This document shows, piece after piece, positions 1 through 6,284 of a stretch of DNA of 25,783 nucleotides. The notes below the pieces were generated by a model, which was not told the DNA's origin, made no database searches, and was given only the letters and a program-made list of their open reading frames with translations. The position numbers and the translations under genes were made by a program. How positions within the stretch are numbered: the first letter of the stretch is position 1; the number at the start of each line of letters is the position of its first letter. The DNA lies in the IMG/VR virus record IMGVR_UViG_3300028590_000081, positions 1-25,783 of that record; one strand, 5' to 3'. The DNA comes from a virus.

Positions 1-743
1 GCCAGCACCGTGCCGTCCCACGCCCGCTTGACGATCAGCGTGTTGCCTGCGACGTCGAGGATCAGCATCCGCTCGGCGTCGACGAGGATCACCTCACCGA
101 CCGCGAACACCGTGCCGTCGTCGACGGCGACGGTGGTGTTGTTGGCCTGCGCGGTCAACGGGGTCTGCACGGTCTGCCCGGTCGTGAGCGATCGTTTCCC
201 GGTCACGACCATCCGCTCCGTGCCGATGCGGATGAGCTGCCCGATCCCGATCGCCGCGGAGTCCGTGACATCGACCGCGGTCTCGGAGGCGTCGAGCGCC
301 TCGGCCAGCACGCCGGCCGCGGCTTCGTCGTTGGCGTAGCCGTACAGGCCGGTGATGGCGGCGGACTGCTGGTAGGTGGAACCGGCCGAGAGCGCCGACG
401 ACGACGCGAGGCTGATCTCGACCCGGTTGTACGGCGGACCAGAGTTCGGGTACAGCAGCAGGTTCCCGACGGGGATGCCGACCCCGCCGGAAGTGAAGGA
501 GTCGACCGAGATGAGTTCGTTGGCGTCGAGCCACAGTCGCCAGGAGCGGGCACGCTGGACCCGGTTCGGCCAGTCGAACGTGACCGTCTTGACCTCGGGA
601 TAGAACGTGCGGTGGCACAGACCGTGAATGGAGTCGGTGGCCGCGAAAATGGCACTGTCGACCTGCGCGTCGGTGCGCGCGGTCTGCGCACTGTCCAGCG
701 CGCGCTTGACGCGTTCCCGCGTCGCGTATGCGATCCGTACCAT
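1..743 (-). CDS. Head-tail connector-like protein, 3' end off window
   Basis: An uninterrupted minus-strand frame of 247 codons runs from the ATG at 743 off the left edge, so the C-terminus is missing. The protein starts MVRIAYATRERVKRALDSAQ, the opening seen in gp6-like head-tail adaptor proteins, which sit under the portal and join head to tail. After this helical N-terminus come a Trp-rich beta segment (TFDWPNR, SWRLWLDANEL) and a long Ser/Thr/Val-rich beta-type region. AGGGACAGGA precedes the ATG as a weak ribosome site. It is the most distal visible gene of the late head operon, after capsid and accessory head genes, where connector genes normally lie. The family call rests on the N-terminal motif and position only. 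The second half, with repeated IGIGQLIRIGTERM/VGEVILVDAERM-like stretches, could be a separate adhesion or fibre-like domain. Confidence 0.6.
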   Translation of the reverse strand, partial: MVRIAYATRERVKRALDSAQTARTDAQVDSAIFAATDSIHGLCHRTFYPEVKTVTFDWPNRVQRARSWRLWLDANELISVDSFTSGGVGIPVGNLLLYPNSGPPYNRVEISLASSSALSAGSTYQQSAAITGLYGYANDEAAAGVLAEALDASETAVDVTDSAAIGIGQLIRIGTERMVVTGKRSLTTGQTVQTPLTAQANNTTVAVDDGTVFAVGEVILVDAERMLILDVAGNTLIVKRAWDGTVL

Positions 744-802
744 TCCTGTCCCTTGCGTTCTTGGCTGTGCCGCCCAGTGGGCGACAGGGAGTGGCGAAAT
801 TT

Positions 803-1924
803 TCAGTTGTGGGTGGAGCCGACCCGGCCGAGACGGCGGTTGCCCGCGCCCCAGATGGATCCGTCGAACCGGCAATACAGCTCGCTGTCGGGCCCGGTGG
901 TGAGCGGTTCCCCACAGTCCGGGCAGGCTTCGGGATCGCGTTCGAGTTCGTCACGCCGAAGGTCGGAGGCCTCGCGGTAGATGGATAAGAGCCCGTACCA
1001 ACTTCCTGTCTCCCCCACGGATCCCCCCAGATCACTGCGTGCAGTTCCGTGCAGGCCACCGAAAACACCGAGCGCCGTGCCGGTGACGTGGCTTGGCGTG
1101 GTGGCGTGGCCATCGAGCCCGCCGAACGTGGCGCCCCCGGCGCCGATGACGGTGCGGAGCCCGACCGCACCGCCGGACAACACACCGCCCGCGAGCGCCG
1201 CAGTGCCGACTACTTTCCGGGTTCCGCTGGCCGCGCCGGACAGGCCGCCGTACACCGCGGCCGCCGCACCGTTCACGCGTCGCGTGCCGCTAGCCGCCCC
1301 GGCGAGCCCGCCAAGCGAACCGGCGGCGGCGCCGGTCACCGTGCGGACGCCGGACGCCGCGCCCGCGAGCCCGCCGAAGACGCCGGCCGCGGTGCCGGTC
1401 ACCACCGCGGTGACGTCGGCGCCGGTGAAGTTGTCGTAGCGCAGCGCCCCGACCGACTCGGAACGGACACCGACGCTCGTGCCGGTCGTGACACCGGTGT
1501 CGGTCACCGAGACGCGCTCGACACCGTTCACGAAGGCCTTGATCGTGGAGCCGACGGCCTGGACCTTCGCGACGTCACCGGGCGCGGCCGCTGCCGCGTA
1601 GGTGCCGATGCTGGTGAAGCTGCCGCCGACGACGCTGAACAGGTCCCAGGAGGTGCCGTTGTTGCGCCACAGGTAGCCGTTCGAGATGTTCGCGTTGCCG
1701 CGGCACCACACGCCCTGGCTCGCCGACGCGGTGGCGGCGATCGTGATCTGCGCGGAGTTGTCGTCGCTGGCCATCGCCGTGGCGGCGCGGAGGATGATCG
1801 TGCCGCCCAACGCGCCCGGCGACAGCTGGTTGGAGACGATCGACCAGTCGCCGGACACCTCCACCCACCCGGCTCCGAGGTCGCTGGAGTCGGCGCGGTT
1901 GAAGTCGTCGGTGAAGCTCGTCAT
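803..1924 (-). CDS. LamG-like / Gly-Ala repeat / zinc-ribbon fusion, probable virion protein
   Basis: 373 aa in three parts. Residues 1-172 open with FTDDFNRADSSDLGAGW and look like a concanavalin/LamG-type beta sandwich, often found on phage surface proteins and presumed to bind carbohydrate. Residues 174-298 are six tandem units of about 21 residues of the type VTGTAAGVFGGLAGAASGTR. Residues 307-355 are a small domain beginning SWYGLLSIYREA with a Cys cluster (C334, C337, C351, in CPDCGEPL and YCRFDG); similar short stand-alone proteins are common among actinophage head/neck genes. The fusion of a surface lectin-like domain to this neck-type domain is unusual. The start is secured by an exceptionally strong ribosome site. 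The exact role is unknown; surface decoration or a head/neck appendage is my inference. Confidence 0.8.
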   Translation of the reverse strand: MTSFTDDFNRADSSDLGAGWVEVSGDWSIVSNQLSPGALGGTIILRAATAMASDDNSAQITIAATASASQGVWCRGNANISNGYLWRNNGTSWDLFSVVGGSFTSIGTYAAAAAPGDVAKVQAVGSTIKAFVNGVERVSVTDTGVTTGTSVGVRSESVGALRYDNFTGADVTAVVTGTAAGVFGGLAGAASGVRTVTGAAAGSLGGLAGAASGTRRVNGAAAAVYGGLSGAASGTRKVVGTAALAGGVLSGGAVGLRTVIGAGGATFGGLDGHATTPSHVTGTALGVFGGLHGTARSDLGGSVGETGSWYGLLSIYREASDLRRDELERDPEACPDCGEPLTTGPDSELYCRFDGSIWGAGNRRLGRVGSTHN

Positions 1925-1928
1925 GGTC

Positions 1929-1940
1929 GATCACCTCCTT
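1929..1940 (-). promoter_or_regulatory. Extended Shine-Dalgarno site
   Basis: Read on the minus strand the bases are AAGGAGGTGATC, a 12-base perfect complement to the conserved 3' end of 16S rRNA (GATCACCTCCTT). The ATG of the LamG-like gene at 1924 follows. No other ribosome site in this window is this long, which suggests that the protein is made at high level or independently of upstream translation. Confidence 0.85.
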
Positions 1941-1960
1941 CCGGTGACGCTGGTGTCTGG

Positions 1961-2326
1961 TCAGGCGGCGACGGGCAGAGTGAGGTCGAGGTCGCCGGCG
2001 GGGATGGTGAAGCTGTCGGCGGTGGTGACCGCGTTCGCGGTAACTGTGCCGGTGCCGCCGCACGCTCCGCCGGTCGCCAAGGTCCACATCGAGAAGTGCG
2101 AGTAGTCCTCGGTTCCGGCGACGTTCGTCCACGCCAGATCCGCCGACGTGGTCTTCGCCGCACCGGACGCCGCCGACCACGTGGCCTGTTTGCGGGTCGT
2201 CTCGGTCGCCGGGTTCGCGGTGCCCGCGGCCCCGGGGTCACCGACGTGGAGCTTGATCCACGGGTAGGTGGTGCCCTGGTTGTCCAGGTGCGTGTTCGCC
2301 GCCGCCGTGGTGAATCCGACGGTCAT
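1961..2326 (-). CDS. Small conserved actinophage virion protein (head-fibre/tail-fibre-like)
   Basis: 121 aa starting MTVGFTTAAANTHLDNQG, followed by LHVGDPGAAGTANPATETTR. The LHxGDPGAAGTxN signature is familiar from small Ser/Thr/Ala-rich virion proteins of actinophages, often annotated as head-fibre or minor tail protein. No transmembrane or signal segment is seen. The sequence is beta-rich, ending FTIPAGDLDLTLPVAA. It lies three bases after the zinc-ribbon/SAP gene and 36 bases before the LamG-like gene, inside the capsid-distal part of the head operon. The structural assignment rests on motif and position; the specific role is unknown. Confidence 0.75.
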   Translation of the reverse strand: MTVGFTTAAANTHLDNQGTTYPWIKLHVGDPGAAGTANPATETTRKQATWSAASGAAKTTSADLAWTNVAGTEDYSHFSMWTLATGGACGGTGTVTANAVTTADSFTIPAGDLDLTLPVAA

Positions 2327-2329
2327 GGC

Positions 2330-2758
2330 CTACTCCGCGTCCCGCTCGGCTTCGGCGTCTTCGGCCTCGGCAGCGCGGGCAGCGTCGTCCGCTTCGAGCC
2401 GCTCGACCAGCTCGGCCTTGCTGCCGGTGACCGCGAGGTTGCGGTCACGGCCACGGATCTCGGCCTTCAGGTCGTCGACGGTGAACGCGTTGTAGTCCAC
2501 CGTCTCCTCCTCGACGACCGGCGCTTCGGAGGTGGTCGCCTCCGCGGCGACCTTCTCGGACGGCTCCGTCGCTTCGGGCATTCCTTCGCCGGTGTCCGCA
2601 TTGGACGGTCCACCGTGAACGGTGATCTTCGGCATTGCTTCCAGCTCCCTCTGCAGCTGTTCGGCTTCCTTGATCGGGTCGTTGACGCCGTCCTGGGGGC
2701 ACCGCGGCGCATCGACGCTGTATCTCGTTCCGCAACCGCGGCACACCCAGACGGACAT
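2330..2758 (-). CDS. Zinc-ribbon plus SAP-like domain protein in the head operon
   Basis: 142 aa. Start taken at ATG 2758, which overlaps the upstream stop by one base (TGATG). The N-terminus has a Cys cluster, C6-x2-C9 and C20 (CRGCG, RCPQDG), suggesting a metal-binding knuckle, although only three Cys are present. Residues 45-90 are acidic and low-complexity. Residues 91-124 (FTVDDLKAEIRGR then GSKAELVERL) fit the helix-extended-loop/SAP fold that binds nucleic acid or supports head-protein assembly. The tail is Ala/Glu/Asp-rich. Similar small proteins often lie downstream of the capsid gene in actinophages. A longer in-frame reading upstream is antisense shadow and was not used. Function in the virion is unknown. 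Confidence 0.8.
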   Translation of the reverse strand: MSVWVCRGCGTRYSVDAPRCPQDGVNDPIKEAEQLQRELEAMPKITVHGGPSNADTGEGMPEATEPSEKVAAEATTSEAPVVEEETVDYNAFTVDDLKAEIRGRDRNLAVTGSKAELVERLEADDAARAAEAEDAEAERDAE

Positions 2759-3213
2759 CAGGCAGCCACCACCGCGGCGCCGCCGTCGAGCGGCACATAG
2801 GTCAGGACCCAGTTGATGACGCCGTCGGTGCCGGCCGACACCGACTCGATCTGCCCGGCGGTGAGGGTGATGGGCTGCTTCAGGTTCGGCACCGCACCCG
2901 GCCCGGTGAGGATCGAGTCCCCGGTGAGGCCCTGGAAGCCGAGGAGGTTCCCGGCGGGGGTGTCGGTGGTGCCGATGTCGGTCGCCGCCACGAGGTCCTT
3001 GGTGGTGCCGACGGTCGGGTTGTGCTGCAGCTTGTACGAGTTCGCGACGGTGATCGCGGTGGTGACCTCGCCGACGAGAGAGGTGATGAGCACCTTCCCG
3101 CCGGACACGGTGAACAGCGGGATCGTCGTGGCGGCGAGCGTGCCGGTGGACTTCTCCACCCGCACACCGAGCAGGATCGCCCGGACCTGGTCTCCCTGGA
3201 TGAGAGTCGACAT
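2758..3213 (-). CDS. Putative virion structural protein, unknown family
   Basis: 151 aa, start ATG 3213 three bases after the preceding stop. The sequence is beta-rich with few charged residues (VRVEKSTGTLAATTIPLFTV, LTAGQIESVSAGTDGVINW), no membrane segment and no Cys. Alternating hydrophobic and Thr/Gly/Val stretches suggest a beta-sandwich, as in head-decoration proteins. Its place two genes after the major capsid and coupling to the next gene by a one-base overlap support a virion role. I do not recognise a specific family, and a decoration role is inference from position. Confidence 0.75.
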   Translation of the reverse strand: MSTLIQGDQVRAILLGVRVEKSTGTLAATTIPLFTVSGGKVLITSLVGEVTTAITVANSYKLQHNPTVGTTKDLVAATDIGTTDTPAGNLLGFQGLTGDSILTGPGAVPNLKQPITLTAGQIESVSAGTDGVINWVLTYVPLDGGAAVVAA

Positions 3214-3216
3214 GGG

Positions 3217-3654
3217 TCAGACCCCCATCGCGGGCAGGTTCGCGGCCGCGCGCTGCGACGCGAGGTTCGTGATGACCGCGTTGACGGTGCCCGCCCCGGT
3301 CGAGGTGAGCTTCACGAACTTGTAGGTGTCGGACAGCGACGTCGCCAGAACCTCGACGACCGCGGCGTTCTGCACCGCCGACGCGGCGGTGACCATCGTC
3401 GCGGCCGCGGCCTGCGACCGTTCCGTCCACGCGTCCGTGCCGTTGCCCGTGTTCGTGTGGAACTTCGTGATGGCGGCGAGGTTCTGCGCGCCGGTTCCGG
3501 TGGCGTCCTTCGCCTCCTGCAGCGTGTAGGTGTCGCCTGCCGCACCCGCGAGGTAGCACAGGAACGCCACCGCGCCGGCGGCCTTGAGGTTGATCCAGAC
3601 GCCGTCGGCGGCCGGGGTGGTGTTGAACTGGTAGCCGAGTGCCTTCTGAGCCAT
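3217..3654 (-). CDS. Putative virion structural protein downstream of capsid
   Basis: 145 aa starting MAQKALGYQFNTTPAADG. It is Ala/Thr-rich with mixed helix and strand and has no membrane segment. It is the first gene after the major capsid gene and follows two strong hairpins, so its expression may be set separately from capsid. The ribosome site is modest (AGGACAG before ATG 3654). Position and composition suggest a decoration or minor head protein. No recognised motif is visible, so the name is provisional. Confidence 0.75.
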   Translation of the reverse strand: MAQKALGYQFNTTPAADGVWINLKAAGAVAFLCYLAGAAGDTYTLQEAKDATGTGAQNLAAITKFHTNTGNGTDAWTERSQAAAATMVTAASAVQNAAVVEVLATSLSDTYKFVKLTSTGAGTVNAVITNLASQRAAANLPAMGV

Positions 3655-3672
3655 GGTTCTGTCCTGCTTTCT

Positions 3673-3737
3673 CGCGGCGGGGTTTCATTGCCGCCGCGGT
3701 GGTGGCCCGCGCAGGGGGTTGACTGCCTGCGCGGGCC
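3673..3737 (-). terminator. Tandem hairpins after the capsid gene
   Basis: Two perfect inverted repeats follow the capsid stop. The first has 12-bp arms (GGCCCGCGCAGG at 3704-3715 with its complement at 3726-3737, 10-base loop). The second has 8-bp arms (CGCGGCGG at 3673-3680 with CCGCCGCG at 3691-3698, 10-base loop). Neither has a T-run on the minus strand, so they may be partial terminators or mRNA-stabilising ends that raise capsid over downstream expression. Confidence 0.6.
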
Positions 3738-3744
3738 GGTCGGC

Positions 3745-5217
3745 TTACGGACGTGCGGCGAGCTCGACGAACGGCGAGAGGGTCGGGCCGCCGTTCGCGG
3801 GGGTGATGGCGTTCTGCAGCCACGGGCGGCCGTCGACGCGCTGGATGATCCGGTAGGTCGTCTGGTCGGAGCCGAACTTGTAGTCCGTCGAGGACTGTGC
3901 GGACATGACCTGCCGGTCGCCGATCAGGTAGTACGACGGGTCGACGAACGCGATGTCGGACCGGGCGCCGAGACGGCCGGCCTTCTCGGTGACGACGAGC
4001 GGGCGGCCGAAGATGGTGACCGGCGCCGGGCCCGCGACGTTGGTCAGCATCACCGGACCGCCGCCGGTGCCGACCGACAGCGCCATCGTGAACAGTTCCG
4101 GCAGCGCTTCCGGGGAGCAGGTCCAGATGCCGCGCGCCAGGCTGGACGGCAGCATGCGGGAGTACATCTTGATGATGTTCTCCAGCAGGATGGTGCTGGC
4201 TGCCTGACCCGCTTCCGCGGCGACGGCGATCCCGGCCGGGTTGCCCGCGCCGAGGAACCCGAGGGGCTCACCGGCACCGGAGCCGCCCATGAACGCGACG
4301 TCCTCGAAGAACGCCAGCGCCTGCGGCCACAGCCGCTCGATCAGCGCGGCGAACGAGATCAGGCTGTCGGACAGGAGCTCGTTCGGGACGACCGCGAGAC
4401 CGGTCAGCTTCTTCGCGTCCAGCTCGGTACGCCCGAACTTCGGCGAAGACTCCTGCAGCGCGGCGCTTTCCTCACCCCAGTAGGCGATCATGCCGCCGAA
4501 CACCTGGCCGGCGTTCGTGGTCGAGTCGATCATCGGGAACGGCACGCGCGCGGTTTCCATCGGCACGACGGTGGCGCGCGGCCGGACGACGGAGCTTTCG
4601 AGCGCGACCTCGAGCAGCGCGGACCGCAGCGTCTCCGGCACGAGGAACCCGCCGTCGGCCGGGACCACACTGGAGTAGGTGTTGCGGATCGTCTCCATCT
4701 TGGCGCGGGCTTCGGCGCTGGGGTTCATGTGCCACGCGTTGTGGAAGTACTCGGCGGCGGTCTTGAACTCCTTGTCCAGCGCGGAGCCGAGGGCCTTCGG
4801 GTTGTACGCGGTGGCCTGCTTGTGCGAGGTCAGCATCCCCGCCGGGCGGTTCTGCGGGTCCAGGTTGAGGCGCTTGATCGAGTCCTGGTCCTGGACTTCG
4901 TTGTCGCGCAGCATGTTCGCCAGCTGCTTCTGCGTCTCGACCTGCACGAGCTGGTGCAGGTCGGTGCCTTCGCCCTGCGCCTGCTTGGCGTAGGACTCGA
5001 TGAAGGTCTTCAGCGAGTCGGTGTTCGCGAGGACCGGCGCGAGCCTGCCGGGGTCGCCGAGCATCTCGGCGAGTTCGTCGGCGTTCTTCGGGACCGGGAC
5101 GTTCTTGGGTTCGACGGCGGGGGCGCGGTTGTAGACCTTGCCGACCTGGTCGAGACGGATGCCGCGGCGGGCGAGGCGGTCGCGCTGCCCCGGGGAGGCG
5201 TTGAGCATGGTGGTCAT
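3745..5217 (-). CDS. Major capsid protein, HK97 fold
   Basis: 490 aa. Start chosen at ATG 5217, which forms an ATGA overlap with the protease stop; longer in-frame reading runs antisense through the protease gene. Residues 1 to about 175 are a charged, helical N-terminal arm, probably the scaffolding delta-domain that the protease removes. From GGFLVPETL (residues 189-197) the sequence follows the HK97 capsid pattern: LLEVALESSVVRPRATVVPM, FGRTELDAKKLTGLAVVPNE, AFFEDVAFMGGSGAGEPLGF, and a C-terminal FGSDQTTYRIIQRVDGRPWL. These are the hallmarks of the phage_capsid family, which forms the icosahedral shell. Gene order portal-protease-capsid supports the call. Length fits a capsid with a fused delta-domain. 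Confidence 0.95.
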   Translation of the reverse strand: MTTMLNASPGQRDRLARRGIRLDQVGKVYNRAPAVEPKNVPVPKNADELAEMLGDPGRLAPVLANTDSLKTFIESYAKQAQGEGTDLHQLVQVETQKQLANMLRDNEVQDQDSIKRLNLDPQNRPAGMLTSHKQATAYNPKALGSALDKEFKTAAEYFHNAWHMNPSAEARAKMETIRNTYSSVVPADGGFLVPETLRSALLEVALESSVVRPRATVVPMETARVPFPMIDSTTNAGQVFGGMIAYWGEESAALQESSPKFGRTELDAKKLTGLAVVPNELLSDSLISFAALIERLWPQALAFFEDVAFMGGSGAGEPLGFLGAGNPAGIAVAAEAGQAASTILLENIIKMYSRMLPSSLARGIWTCSPEALPELFTMALSVGTGGGPVMLTNVAGPAPVTIFGRPLVVTEKAGRLGARSDIAFVDPSYYLIGDRQVMSAQSSTDYKFGSDQTTYRIIQRVDGRPWLQNAITPANGGPTLSPFVELAARP

Positions 5218-6284
5218 GCCGGTGTTCCTTTCTGCTGCAACAGGGCTGCGAACAGCTCGTCCACGGTGGACGCTGTCGGTTCGGGTTCGAGGAGTCCGCT
5301 GGTGAGGGCGGTCCACGAGTCGGTGGGGTGGTCGCCGATGGCGAGCGGTGCGGCGATGGCCAGCGGCGTCTCGGCGGGGGTTTCCGGCGGGGCGTCGTCT
5401 GCCGGTTCGGGCTCGACGGCGGCGGGTGTCTCGGCGACGTCGTCCACCGGCGGCGCGGGTTCGACGACCGGTTCGGCCGAGGCCTCGACGGCGGGTTCCT
5501 CGACGGGTTCCTCGGCCGGGGCGAGTTCGGCGAGCGGCGCCGGCGCGGGCGCCTGGTCGCGGCCCTCGTGCTTGAACGCGAACAGGGACAGGTCCCACGT
5601 CTTGTCCATCAGCGCGTCGGCCTCTTCCTCCCCTGGCACGACCGCCTCGTCTTCGCCGGTCTCGTCGTCGGCGTTGGCGACCTCGTCGCACAACCCGGCC
5701 GTGTGCGCTTCGGCGGCGGAGTACCAGGTTTCGACCTTCATCGCCGCCCGCCACTGCTCGACGGTGCCGCCGCCCTGCTGGGCGTAGATGTCGGCGATGT
5801 TGTCGGAGCACATGTCGAGAAGGTCGGCCATGGTGCGCATGTCCTCGGCGTTGCCGATCTCGATACCCGAGGCGTCGTGGATCATCATCTGCGCGTTGCG
5901 CTGCATGACGACCTTGTTCCCGGCCATCGCGATGAAGCTCGCGGCGGAGGCGGCGAGACCGTCCACACGGCACTCGACGTTCGCGGGGTGGTCGCGCAGG
6001 GCGTGGTAGATCGCGAGCCCGTCGAACACCTCACCGCCCGGCGAGTTGATGTGGACGATGATGTTCGAGACGCGCAGGCCCATCAGGTCCCGCACGAAGT
6101 CCTGTGCCTCGACACCCCAGTAGCCGATCTCGCCGTAGAGGTAGATCGCGGCGGTGTCGGGCTGGTCGACGAAGTTCTTCATGCGGTACCAGGTGCGCTG
6201 GTCGTCGTTCGTCGACGCTGGTGCGGCGGACCGCATGTTCTTCAGGCGCTGCTGTTGCGCGCGCGAGCGGGCACGTCGTCCCAT
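5214..6284 (-). CDS. ClpP-like head maturation protease with C-terminal acidic extension
   Basis: 356 aa. Residues about 45-205 match the phage S14/ClpP prohead protease fold: IIVHINSPGGEVFDGLAI (oxyanion region), GLAASAASFIAM with candidate nucleophile S113, and MMIHDASG with H136. The third acid position, normally Asp in ClpP, aligns with E185 (VETWYSAAEA). The role is cleavage of capsid delta-domain and scaffold during head maturation. Residues about 207-356 form a long Glu/Pro/Ala-rich, low-complexity tail ending in VDELFAALLQQKGTPA, which resembles a fused scaffolding domain. Start ATG 6284 overlaps the portal stop by one base (TAATG) after a GGGAGG site; the end overlaps the capsid start by four bases. 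An internal ATG at 5609 could start a separate scaffold. Confidence 0.93.
   Translation of the reverse strand: MGRRARSRAQQQRLKNMRSAAPASTNDDQRTWYRMKNFVDQPDTAAIYLYGEIGYWGVEAQDFVRDLMGLRVSNIIVHINSPGGEVFDGLAIYHALRDHPANVECRVDGLAASAASFIAMAGNKVVMQRNAQMMIHDASGIEIGNAEDMRTMADLLDMCSDNIADIYAQQGGGTVEQWRAAMKVETWYSAAEAHTAGLCDEVANADDETGEDEAVVPGEEEADALMDKTWDLSLFAFKHEGRDQAPAPAPLAELAPAEEPVEEPAVEASAEPVVEPAPPVDDVAETPAAVEPEPADDAPPETPAETPLAIAAPLAIGDHPTDSWTALTSGLLEPEPTASTVDELFAALLQQKGTPA

Noticed and set aside
94-1185. 363-codon minus-strand frame spanning the first two genes
   Set aside because: It lies in a different frame from both the connector-like and the LamG-like genes and is Arg/Pro-rich shadow sequence without a ribosome site.
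1049-2800. Very long plus-strand open frames opposite the head genes (also 3022-5787, 5328-6368, 6608-7591)
   Set aside because: They are antisense shadows of real minus-strand genes in GC-rich DNA. They are Arg/Gly-rich, have no ribosome sites and no recognisable domains, while the minus-strand frames carry capsid, protease and portal motifs.
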